From Eleginops maclovinus (Eukaryota > Chordata > Actinopteri > Perciformes > Eleginopidae), in contig NC_086356.1 in assembly GCF_036324505.1 (NCBI RefSeq), forward strand, positions 12,881,244 through 12,945,243: a DNA stretch of 64,000 nucleotides, read 5' to 3'. Shown here one piece after another: positions 1 through 12,900 of this stretch. Positions within the stretch are counted from its first letter, which is position 1. Each line of letters begins with the position of its first letter. Under the pieces are notes generated by a model. It did not search any database. It saw only the letters and a list, made by a program, of their open reading frames with translations, and was not told the origin of the DNA. The position numbers and the translations under genes are program-made.

Positions 1-222
1 ATCCATTACATTTAAGCCAAACTATATAAATCTTAAATAAACATCTCCAAAATGTACTTTCTAAAAAGAGAATTAGAGTGTATCATTGACAATTGGCAAT
101 ACTACCAAGTAGTTGCATGGTCTACTAATACTTTTCCAAAACCTTTTTTACTTTAAATCTTTCCCATCCTTCTTTCTTTTAATTTCCAACCAACCTAACT
201 AGTCTGTGTATCATCCTTTTAG

Positions 223-3200
223 TGTTGAACCAGCTGCCCTTGCCTTCTCCTCTGCCTGCCACCACTGCTAAGAGTCTGCTCTACAATGGAAGGATCTCAG
301 AAGAGGTCAGCAACCTGCTGGTGTGCCGGGACGAGAATCTGGTGACTCAGCTGGCCCATAGCCTCAACCAGGTCTCCACCGAACACATGTAAGTACCAAT
401 TGCTGATGTTTCACAACATCTTTTAAAAATGGACATAGACAAAAGCCAGTAGCCAGTAGCTACTACAGTTGGTTGTTTTAAAGTGTGAAATTACTAAATA
501 GTTTACTGTTTACAGTGGAGTTAAATCACTAGTTTAACCTGACTATACTATTGTTTGTTTTTCAGAGAGTTGAAGGACAACTTGGGGAATGATGAACCTG
601 AGGGTGACATGCCAGCGCTTCTACAAACTCTGCTGTCCAGAAACCCCAAAATCTTCGGGGACAAAAGTATGCCAAGCCATTACATTACTCAGTACTCTCG
701 GTTTTCAGTATCACTAGTTACACCTAATTGCACACAATGACTTCCTCGGTCCGATGCAATACTTTGGTGGCTTTAAAACTGGGTGCAGAAGTATTGCAAG
801 AGGAAAACATTGCATGAAAGTGAAAATGAAGTTTGTATCGTACAGTAGGAAAAAATCTTAGTCCTATGGCTGAACTAACAAGCACAGAGATGACATCTTT
901 TCTTGGCGTCTGGGAATAAAGCATCTCGTCCTGGCCCACTTAGTATGGTAAACAGCGTGTCAGATACACTTATTTTTTTATGGGGGGGGGGGGATTTTTG
1001 CCTCCGGAAAGGACCACGGGTTGGGAATCGAACCCGGGTCGCCAGCATACGGTGCAGGTACCCCAGCCAGTTGCGCCACGGCCGGGGCCCAGATACACTT
1101 CTTTCATTAGAAAGTTTAAGCAATAGTGTATAGTTGTTTGAGTAGAATAGCACTTTTTTAACAACACACAAATATGTACTAATAAACCCATACACAGCTT
1201 TTAAAGGCTTTAGCTGTGTTTTGTTATCAGAGATGATATGACTAATTGCCGTAAATAGTTGAACATTTCTCTTTTAACCTCTGTTAAGGGAAGCCTTTCT
1301 AGTTTTATAAGCAGATGCACTAGACTGCAATTACAGTTGATTATAATTACATAGTTTTCGTGCCCACTTTTATACTAAATCATTATTTGTGCTAAAAAGA
1401 AAAACGACAGAAAAGCTGTGTGCAAATTGTGAACTAAACAGCTTGTGTATGACTGAAATCTTGAGTACTTTACTGTACTGCAACACATCCTATATATAAC
1501 CCTACATATAACCCTTTATATAATAGAGTGGAAATAAATATTATAATTTATGACGTTGGATATGGTGGTTGTTTTGTGACACTATTTGGTATATATTGGT
1601 ATAGAGTAGATGGAGTTTGGTTTAGCTGCAGACTGTTATTCTATTTCACTTTTGAAGATGTTGTTAAACCTGAGCTGCCTTATTTCAAGAAGAGCTTATG
1701 TTATCAAATATGTAATCCTATATTACTGAGTTGCTATTCCCAAGATATATTGGCAAATTTTGTTGCTGTGGAATTGTCCATGCTCAGCTCATTCTTTGAA
1801 CTAACGTTTTGTTTTAAATCCTTATCTCGTAGGTGTAATGCAACAGCCAATGGTGCAACAGTTTAAGATTTCTCAAAACCAGGTGCATGGGAGTCCAGGA
1901 TCAAACTATCAGCAAACTCAAAGCCCAGCTGGGTAAGGCATAGCCGGCATACAGTCAAATGATAAAGACGTAGAAGTATCTGTATTTATAATAGGAGTAC
2001 TTCTTCCTCCTTTGCAGATGCTTTACATCGCCACAGTCTGGATCAGGTGCTCGGTTCGTCCCCCAGCAGAACAGCCCTATACCCAGTCCGTACACCCCTC
2101 AGAGTCCTGCAGACTACATGCAGTACAATCCACCCAGTTATTCCCAACACCAACAGACACAGCAAGGTAAGCACCAATAAAATCAAGAAAAATGTCACTA
2201 GATTCCCGCCACACTTTTGGGATGAATTTCAAAAAGCAAACATTTGGATTTTAATGACTAACATAGAACAGTTGTTGAACTGGTATTTTGTCTGATATTT
2301 TCTCTATTGTTATAACAAGTCAAGGTGGAAACAATCCAACAAGAAAAGTACTGTGCGTTACCATTTTGTTTAACCACATGAATTCATATTTTACTCGAGC
2401 ATTCCTCCTGAAACAGGAAGGGATTCTGAAAGAGACTACAGAACACATAGTACTTATTCAAGGTGTGGCTCTGAGGCGGTGATCACACATTTTTCCCCCA
2501 CAGAACATTAGATACACCTCCATCTAGGTAACTACATTTGGAAATCTGCCCACTGTTCTTTGAGGGAAAACACTTCCACCAATTAGATGGTGTTTCTTCT
2601 TGTTCGACGGTCCAAATGCTTAGTTTACATTAAATCACTCCTCACATTTATTTAAACATGGTCCCTGAGGTTCCAAGACACTCAAAATGTACTTCAAATA
2701 TTAAAAATAATGGTCTAACCCTCATTGCATTACAGTGCAAAATCATACCCTCTTTCTCCCCCTTTCCAATCTATCATATATTTATATAGGGAAAAATGAC
2801 ACAAACAATACTTAAAAATGTGATTCAATTAGGTCTGAAATAGATCTTGAAAGTCGTGAATGAACTTGTGGAAGCCTGTGGTCAATCGATAAGCTGACAC
2901 TTTCTATATGTAACATGGTAAAACTGCAGCTGTCTATAAAAGTGGATATAATAAATCTATCTCTCAGGGAGACACGAGCCATTTGCACGTCACCACTTAT
3001 TAACCTGGATATTTTCTTTCGCTCTGTTTAAGTTCGAACCATCCATGACAACAAGGTCTCCGGTCAGCTGTCAGGTACTTCATCCAATCATAATGCGAGA
3101 CTAGGCTCAGATGAGGACTACATCCACATGGCTCACAGACTGGGGAATGAGGTATTGCATTGAATCAATCTATCGGACATACAATTACAAGATGCTGACT

Positions 3201-3969
3201 GTTAAACGTGATACTAAATGTGTGGTGTTCCAACAGGTAAATGACCCCTCCATGAGGGCAGCCACCTTCCAAGTGAAATCCCCACAGTCTGTGTGTTCCC
3301 CTGCTGGGAGTGAAGAGGCTGCAAAAAGTATGATCAATTCTTCTTAATTTAAATAAAAAGTAATGCACAATTATTCAGTACATTCTTTGCAAAGAGTTAT
3401 TCTGTGCTGTGGCCTTAACCTTAAATGTGTTTTTGTCTAAACAGGGTCCAGACCACCCCTCATCATGCAGTCTCCTCCACCCGATGGGCCGCCAGGTGCA
3501 GCAGCTGACATGCTCCTCAGCTCTGGGGACCGTAAAAAGAAGCAGAAGGAAAGGAGTAAAGAAGAAAATGAGCACACGGATAAGGATGTCTCGTACGACA
3601 TTGTCAGTTCTCCATCTAAACAGTCTGCCAAGCTTACTATAAAACTGTCCCGAATGAAGTATTCCGACTTGGATGAAACTGGAGAAACTCCTCCCAGGTC
3701 ACGGGTCGACTCAGACCGTGAAACTGATCTGATGTATAATAACATTAATCAGTTGTCAAGGTCTGCCCAGGACTTGTCACACAAGTTAGGTGCTGAGGAG
3801 CAGCCCAACTGTCAGCAGGTTCCTGTTCGGCCAAACACTAAGGAGTCCGGAGGCGTCAGCGGGGTTGTGTTTGATGACGCTGAGATGGACACACTAACGG
3901 AGATCGAGAGAATAGACCGTGAGTCTGCCAGCGAGAGAGAAAGGTGGTCTAAAGAAGTTCAGGATAAAG
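223..3969 (+). other. nipbl: nipbl exons, N-terminal part (7 exons)
   Basis: Exons read: 223-388, 566-666, 1833-1932, 2018-2166, 3033-3151, 3237-3327, 3445-3969. Translation gives the MAU2-binding segment (RISEEVSNLLVCRDENLVTQ; IELKDNLGNDEPEGD), a Gln/Ser/Pro-rich linker (FVPQQNSPIPSPYTPQSP), VRTIHDNKVSGQLSG, SPQSVCSPAGSE, and in the 525-nt exon YDIVSSPSKQSAKLTIKLSR and ERERWSKEVQDK. All have close human counterparts. The window opens in intron, so positions 1-222 hold only intron sequence ending in the acceptor TTTTAG. The 666/1833 intron carries a SINE (separate entry). Confidence 0.92.
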
Positions 3970-6900
3970 GTAATGTATTTCCGCCTTTGCCTTGTGCTTT
4001 CTGTATCAGTTTCCATATGTTGGTAGAAGATCTAATCTTCAATTTTTTTAAATTGCAGATAAGCCACTGAAGAAACGAAAGCAAGACTCGTATCCTCAGG
4101 AATCCGGAGCTGAGTCCAATGACGCTGTACAAGTGTGCAACGCTGACAGCAAGTTGACACCCAAGAAGACGAATGCTGCGAGTAACGGTGCCGGTCGGCC
4201 TGCTTTGATGGTCAGTATTGATCTGCAGCAAGCTGGCAGAATGATAAGACAGCCTGTCGTGGTGTTGGAAGCACAGAAGATGTGTGAGGACCACCTACTG
4301 CACATAAATTCTAAGACTGATGCAAATGCAGATAAAGTTGTTGAAAACAGACCTGGGATCATCAAACAGCCATCTGACAACCCCAGGAAGTCTGGCTCAG
4401 AGGGGCAACCTGTAACCCCCAAACAGAAGCAGGAAAGCCGGCGTGATTCCAAACACAAACATGACGGCAAAGCTACCAGTGGCAAGGGACAAGTTGACAG
4501 ACAGCCAGAAACACCGCGTCAGAAACATGACAAGCATTCAGACCTACGCCACAAAGAGGAAAAGAACCACAACAGTCATCGATCCAACGTCAGCCAACCT
4601 GAGACTCCGAAAACCCCCAGCAAGGCGGAGCGTAACTCCAAACATGGAGAAGACAAAGTCAGGGAAAAAGATAAGGATAAAGAAAAAGATATAGATAACG
4701 AAAAGGAAAAAAACATAGATAAAGAAAAAGATAGAGATAGGGATAAGATTAGAGAAAGGAAAAAAGAGAGAAATAAGGAAAGAGAAAAGGATAAGGTAAG
4801 AGAGAAAGATAGAGATAAGGAAAAAGACAGAGATAAAGATAAAGAAACTGACAGAGATAAAGAGAAGGAGAAAGATAAGGACAGAGATAAAGAGAAGGAG
4901 AAAGATAGAGAAACTTTGAGAGAGAAAGATAGAGAAACTGTCAGAGATAAAGAGAAAGATAGAGAAACTATCAGAGATAAAGAGAAAGATAGAGAAACTA
5001 TCAGAGATAAAGAGAAAGATAAGGACAGAGATAAAGAGAAAGATAAGGACAGAGATAAAGAGAGAGATAAGGATAAAGATAAAGAAAGAGACAGGGAAAG
5101 GAAGCACAAGATGTCAAGGGAAAACTGCAACAGACCCTCTCCTGACCGGCATACTAAACCTGAGAGCCCGAGAGTGAAGCAGGACGGTAGCAGAAAATCC
5201 GCTGACCTCAATGGCCGACAGAGGAAAGACAGTTCCGGCCTTCAAAACTCCCAAAATAAGAAAGAGAGGAAAAGTGGGGAGAGCGTCGTTACTGGCCCAG
5301 CTGGAAGCAAACAGCAGCCTGTGGAGGCGAAACCGAGCGAGTTCCCCGCCTACCTGCTGGGGGGCAAGTCGAGTCTGAAGAACTTTGTGATCCCTAAATT
5401 GAAACGCGATGCGAAAGACAAAGAGCCCCAAATCCTGAGCAAACTGACAGAGAGCGAGCCCCTGGTCAGGCTGGAGAGAGTGTCATTGGTGGAGAGCTTA
5501 AACAAGGGAGCCAAACCCCTGGTGGTGCTCAACAAACTCAGTATCGATGAAGTCAAAACCATCATCAAGGAAAGCAGGAATTCACACAAATCCAAGACCT
5601 CAGGGAGAGGTACGATTCACTTTGTTGATGAAATATGTCCCTAGAACTGTAGTGGATGGATATTTAAGTACAGATGTGTCTGTGCAAGAAACTAACGCAC
5701 CTCTTGTTCTTACAGAAATGTCTTCTGGTGAGAAGACAAACAAGCGAAATCACAGTATGATCAGTAAGAAATCCAAGTACGCCGAGTCGGATGATGATGA
5801 TGAAGAAGATGACAAAGCTGAAGATGAAGATTACTCTGAAAATGAGTGTTAGTATTCAACCTAAGAATGCTTGTACATACCACAAAATATGTGAAAAAGC
5901 ACTTCCTATGCTATAATATTGTTTAACGAATACACTAGTTAATAAAAAATGAAAATGTTTTTAACTTTATTTTCTGACCTGGGTTCTGTGTTTTTCTTGT
6001 TGTTACAGCTCCAAAGAAAAAGTCTAAGAAAAGTCACGACAAACCATCTAAGTCCGAAAAGAGGGCGGGCTCTGGAGAGCACCGGCGAAGTGGAGGTTCC
6101 CACGTTGCTCGCCGGGGGTCCGGTGGCCGCCACCGTGAACTAAGTGAATCAGATGAAGGCAGCCCGACTCCAAGCCTGACTGATTGTGAGTTTATTTTCC
6201 ATGAGCTAAATATAAATAAATCAAAGGATAAAGAGTTTGTTGTTAAGTATCTTTGAGATGACCTCAGTTTTAACCTTACAAACGAGAATGCTGTCGGCCA
6301 ATGGAAATTGTGATTGCTGTTTCAGGCAGCTGTCATTCAAATTATTGCCATCTCAAATCAATGATCCATCTGGCCAAAGTCTTTGTCTAATAAATATTCA
6401 GAGCTTCAGGGTGAGTTGCTGCAAGGATTTGACAAATGTTGTTTTCCTTTTGTTCAGCTGCCAGAAAATTGAAGAAGAAGGAGAAACAGAAAAACAGGAA
6501 GGCGTATGATTGCAAACTGACACCAGAGGGTATTGTTTTACCACCATGATTACTTGTACAATAATTGTACATTTTAAAGCCAAATCAGTTTTTTTAATCA
6601 ATTTGTTTTATATACAACAGAAAAGATGGACTCATCCTCATTTAAGAGATTCATGGCCAATGTGGACAGCATCCTTGAGAGCCTCGAGGATGTGGACCTC
6701 ACTGCTACAGGTGAACATTTAGTGCTGCCACATTTTCGTGACATTTGATGAACTGTTGAGAAAATAATGTGACTATTATAACTCTCTGCCCACTAGCAGA
6801 TGACGATGGCATACCTGAAGAGCTCTTGCTCGGAAAGCACCAGCTGAGTGAGCTCTGCAGTGATTCCACTAAGCTCAAAGCTATGCGCATCTTCCACAAG

Positions 6901-9900
6901 GTAAGAGGAGTTTGTCTGTGCACTGACATGGTTACACAGGTAGATATTAAGCTTGTGTAAGTTTGAAGGTATTCATTCGTTTGCTCCATAGTTTCCATCC
7001 GACAAACTGGTGAAATTCTTGAACATCCTTGAGAAGAACATTCAGGACAGCGTCAAACTAACCACGCTAATGAATCATGTAAGTTTCCAGGTACTCATTT
7101 TTGTTGCCTACCTGATTTTATTTTTGAGCTTTTCAGTAACCTTTTTCCTTTTAAAAAAAATCTGTAGGATAATGATTCATTGGATGAGGAGCGGTTGTGG
7201 CGTGACCTCATCATGGAGCGTGTGGCTAAGTCCGCTGATGCCTGTCTGACTGCACTCAACATCATGACATCTCCACGCATGCCCAAGGTTGTTTACATAG
7301 AGGACGTGATTGAGAGGGTGCTGCAGTACTCCAAGTACCACCTGCAGAACTCTCTGTACCCTCAGTATGACCCCGCCTACAGATCGGACCCCCATGGAGG
7401 TCAGCACACTTTTCTTCTTAGTTTTTCTACAAAGTCTTGATCTAACGGAGTGTTTTTGTGCATGTGTTCACTCTTTTTTAACTCTGATTTCTCTTTGTCT
7501 TCCTCACCTAAGGATCTTCGCACACTCCAAAGTCCAAGAAAGCAAAGAGCTCCAGCCACAAGCAGAAGGTGGTGGTCATGCTCTACAACAAAGTGTGTGA
7601 TATTGTCAGCAACATGTCAGAGCTGCTGGAGATCCAGCTGCTCACTGACACAACCATTCTCCAGGTGACACTCTTTATCCTGCCTTTCATCATTTCACTT
7701 CCTGACTGTGTTTAACCTCTGAGTTCTAACACACCTGATTGCTTTTGTGCCCACTTTCAGGTGTCGACCCTGGGAATAACACCTTTCTTTGTGGAGAATG
7801 TCAATGATCTGCAGCTATGCGCCATCACACTAGTCACAGCGGTAAGTCTCCATGGCATGCAATGTTCGTTTGATTCCAGCAGCCAGTTTTGCTATTTAGC
7901 CACACAGTGTTTTGATTGTTAAGTTTTGCTTATTAACTTTGCTTTCCACTTCCTCAGGTGTTCACTCGCTACGAGAAGCACAGGCAACTCATCCTAGAGG
8001 AGATCTTCACCTCCCTGGCTCGACTGCCAACTAATAAACGCAGCCTCAGGAACTTCAGGTTACTATATCTGTAGTGAACATTAAAATAAAATAACACGAA
8101 TCAGAAATGTTATCAATTAAGTCCTTTCCCGATTCTCTGTAAATCTAACACTAGTTGTGTCTCGTTCTCCCCCAGGCTAAACAACGATTCAGGAGGAGAT
8201 GTGTATATCCAGATGGTCACCGCATTGGTTCTTCAGCTCATCCAGTGTGTGGTTCACTTTCCCTCAGAGAAGGACGGAGACGATGATCATAATAAGAAGG
8301 TAACCACCACAGATTTAGAAAATATTAAAACCGTGTTTATTGGAAATTATGCTTCTATTCAGAAATGATTTAACATATTGGGTGCTTTTTTTCTCTAGGT
8401 GGATAAAGATGTCTTCATCACAAACTCTTTTGAAACTGCCATGAGGACAGCTCAGAACTTCCTGTCAGTTTTTCTCAAGAAGTAAGTCACTTTAACACTA
8501 TGTGCCGTATCCTTTTCGTCTGAGAAAAATGTAATTAAACTGGTGTTCAGACCTATTATTAAACATATATGTATTCTGTGTGTTTCAGGTGTGGCAGTAA
8601 GCAGGGCGAGGAGGACTACAGGCCGTTGTTTGAGAACTTTGTTCATGACCTGCTGTCTGCAGTCAACAGGCCCGAGTGGCCCGTCGCTGAACTGCTGCTC
8701 AGTTTATTGGGCCGGCTGCTGGTGAGTCACATCAATCACTTTAAATGTATCCCCACCCATCCTCTATCCGGGAGAAAGAGCTAGTGATTTCCTCTTTGAC
8801 ATTTCTGCCCCACTTCTTGTGCTCCAGGTGCACCAGTTCAGTAACAAGCAGACAGAAATGGCGCTCAGGGTGGCGTCGCTCGACTACCTCGGCACCGTGG
8901 CATCTCGCCTGCGCAAAGATGCTGTCAATAGCAACATGGACCAAAAGGCTATTGACCGCATCCTCAAAGAGGTAGACTAGATGATTACTCAATTACTTTC
9001 AGGGAGCCACATTAATACTGGTGTTGAACTGCTTCTGAGGTGCTTCTGGTTTATTGATTTCCTTACAGACTCAAGGCAGCGATGAGATCCAGCAACTCCA
9101 GAAGGCCTTGCTGTACTACCTTAATGAAAACATTGAGACAGAACCATCCCTAGTGGTGAGTGTTTCATATTCATACACTGAACTGCGAATGTACAGAATT
9201 CCTTTCAGTAACATTGATGATTCTGTGAGGAATTGATACTCAGGGTTCCTTGATGTCTGATTGGTATTTTACTTTATCTTCCTCTTAATTACATACGTAT
9301 GCATTTGTTTCATATAGTTTGCCAGGAAGTTTTATATCGCCCAGTGGTTCAGGGATGCTACTACTGAGGCCGAGAAAGCGATAAAGTCTCAGAATGACGA
9401 CGAGGAAGTGAAAGGCCTTCATCATTCCATGGAAGTAGACTCGACTGAGGAGATTATGCAGCGGTCCGAGTCACGTAAGAAATTCCTCCGCAAAGTCATC
9501 AGGACATCACCATCAGACTTCAATTCTCTGAGGTAAATGTTACTCCACTCTGGATCACTGCACTGATTTGTTGACTTTATCTCCAATCCTGTGTCTGAAC
9601 GCTCCTCTCTGATTTTTCTTCCAGGGTAAACTCTGACACAGTAGAATACGAGGACTCGTGTCTGATTGTCAGATATCTGGCCTCCATGAGGCCGTTTGCA
9701 CAGAGCTTCGATATTTATCTATCACAGGTGAGAGGACTCGTGGCAAATAAAGGTCAGTGAGAGATTTTGTTGTGTTGGTAGTCACTAACTTTTCTAAATC
9801 TTTTGTAATAGATTCTGAGGGTGCTTGGTGAGAGTGCTATCGCAGTCAGAACTAAAGCCATGAAGTGTTTGTCTGAAGTAGTAGCTGTGGATCCAAGTAT

Positions 9901-12900
9901 TCTGGCACGGGTAAGTCATCCTGTATTGTTGCTACATGATGCTTATACTACTGGATTGATAGAAGTAGCACTAAATGTTTTTATTTTACATATAAAACAT
10001 TTTTTTTTACTGTGAATCTAACAATAATAACAGGAAATTCTGTTAATCCTGGGTGTGGTACCATTACAATGTCACCAGTTTACTTCATTCTAACCAGCAG
10101 CCCTAACGTTCAGTAAGTTGTTTCTTTGCTTTGACTTGTCTCTTAACCTTTTTGTTTTGCAGTTGGACATGCAGCGTGGGGTTCACTGTCGCCTCATGGA
10201 TAACTCTACCAGTGTGCGAGAGGCTGCCGTGGAGCTGCTGGGCCGCTTTGTGCTAAGTCGACCGGAGCTCATTGAGCAGTACTATGACATGCTCATCGAA
10301 AGGATATTGGTAATTTCTTAAGCTTCTCTCTTTACATTTTGAACACTTCAATGAGAGCTTCAACTCATTCTCAGGTGGTAAAATGATTGGGTCACATCAT
10401 TGCCCTCCTAGGGGTTTGTGGAAGTGGCAATGGCTAACATAAGTCAAACTGAAGTGGAACCTTCCCACTGACTTCAGCAAACTCGGACCAATAAGTTCAT
10501 TTAAAGTGCAAAAGTTCAACTGAGGTTAAAGCTATTCTCCCACACTGCCACCTACAGATCAAATGTAGAACTACAACAATTAAGCAGTTTGGAAATGCAA
10601 TAGAGAAAGATATTTCTATCTATGCTGACCTTCCCTTTAATCCATTTTCACACAGGACACGGGTATTAGTGTCAGGAAGAGGGTCATCAAGATCTTGAGA
10701 GATATTTGCCTGGAGCAGCCGGATTTCCACAAGGTCACTGAGATGTGTGTGAGGATGATCCGAAGGGTCAACGATGAAGAGGGTATCAAGGTTAGTGTGT
10801 GTTATGATCTGAATGCTGCTTGCATGAGGCACTGTTAGTTTTTTTTTAAAATATACATTTCTTTTCACATGCAGAAACTGGTGAATGAAACATTCCAGAA
10901 AATCTGGTTCACCCCCACACCCAGTCATGACAAAAACGCCATGACCCGGAAGATCCTGAACATCACAGATGTGGTGCGTATGACCGTGTCTTCCAGATAA
11001 GAAAACATTGTCCTGTTTTGACATTTTAATTTCCTGACTCGTATCATGCTTTGATTTCATCCCAGGTGTCTGCATGTAAAGATTCAGGCTACGACTGGTT
11101 CGAGCAGCTTCTCCAAAATGTGAGTTGTTGACCTGTGTGGTTGTCGTGGTATCTCACCATCAGTGTGTTTGTTTTTATGATAGCTGTTTTTTCGGGCATC
11201 TTACTGTGTCTAACTTCTGTATTAAATCTGTTCAGCTGCTGAAGTCTGAAGAGCAAGCGTCGTACAAACCCGCCAAGAAGGCCTGTGTTCAGCTGGTGGA
11301 CAATCTAGTGGAACACATACTGACATATGAAGACACTCTTGCAGGTAATAAAAACAATACTATATTAGCATACTAAATGTGTATTGCATTGTGTCTGTGT
11401 CAAACATTACTGTACTGAGACTCATCAATGCTCTTTGTGATTTCAGACTGTGAGGACAAAGGGGTCACTTCAGGTCGTCTGGTAGCATGCATCACCACTC
11501 TGTACCTGTTCTGCAAGATCCGAGCACAGCTGATGGTCAAACACGCCATGACCATGCAGCCCTACTTGACCAGCAAGAGCAATGTGAGTATCATCTTATG
11601 TTATGTATAGTCTAAAATTCTTACTTTTCTAAAAGTACGAGATATCATTTGTAGCATGGCGCCGGTGGGGATGGCTGCCGTGTCTTTGGTTTCCTCTCCA
11701 ATCCGTTTTATCTCAGTGTTTGTTTACATTCCGTAGTGTGCTTGCAGTATTTTATGTCTATTCTGTTATTTCTTTCACTATTTGTATTGGTTTTATTAGT
11801 TTTATGTTCTATATATATATATTCCTGTTGCATTGTTGGAGTAGCCCGGGGAGTTTTTCATTGCCAAATCTACACTGTAGCTACTGTGCATATGACAATA
11901 AGGCCTTTGAATCTTGTTGCTCTCAGGACAGAAAGGAACAATACCAGTTTTTATGCTGTGCTATAGGGCCATCTAGTGGCAGCCAGATGAAATGAACGCA
12001 GTCTTTTCCTGTACCCACATTTGCTGTTATTGTGAGAAATCAATTGTTTTCTTGGACCACAAAAATGTGGCTGTATATAACTAGACACACTTGTGTAATC
12101 AAAACATCCCATCACTCAAATACTAAATGTTCAATACTCTATTGCTCTACATTGTAAAATGAAGCTTAGAAACTCTATTTTGTACGATCAACCATACAAT
12201 GTTAAAGTTACAACCAGGCCTCATTAAGAAACCCACGCTCTTGTGCAAATAGGAGGAGTGTAAGGCATTACTTATCTACAAACTTATTCTGCAGCTCCGC
12301 TTTGGACTGAGCAGCTGTCTCTGTATCTATATTTCAGACCCAGAACGACTTCATGGTGATCTGTAACGTGGCAAAGATCCTGGAGCTGGCCGTGCCTCTG
12401 ATCGAGCACCCAAGTGAGACTTTCCTCACCACCATAGAAGAAGACTTGATGAAGCTCATTATCAAATATGGCATGACGGTCAGTGTGATTCACAGCTTTC
12501 ACAAATATATCCCAAGAAAACATGCTCTGAGGTTACAGATTTGAATTTGATGCCATTTGTTGTGTGTGTTTCTCAGGTCGTACAACACTGTGTCAGCTGT
12601 CTTGGTGCTGTGGTGAACAAGGTCACACACAACTACAAGTTTGTCTGGGCTTGTTTCAATCGCTACTATGGTAAGGCTTCTGTAAACATCAATTATAACA
12701 TAAGCAGCACACATTTTCTCATACCAGAATCAGCATTCAGCTTGACGTGGGAAGAACAATTCAAAATACACCAACACATCGTATGGATTATTATTGTTGA
12801 CATGATAATTCACCTTCAAATATAAAGGGTTACGTTATGCTCACTCCCTTTCTCATTTCGCATGGACGTACATAAGAGCTTTGAACACACCAAACAAATT

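Noticed and set aside
1001..1089. tRNA gene on the minus strand
   Set aside because: The boxes fit but the cloverleaf does not close, and the tail plus target duplication show a SINE.
4544..5211. Two overlapping minus-strand open frames, one of 211 codons rich in Ser-Leu
   Set aside because: They mirror the purine-rich nipbl repeat on the plus strand; the low-complexity content is explained by the repeat, and nipbl is clearly the coding strand.
4133..5644. A separate 503-residue gene
   Set aside because: It is the large internal nipbl exon reading on into its intron; the true exon is 4059-5609.
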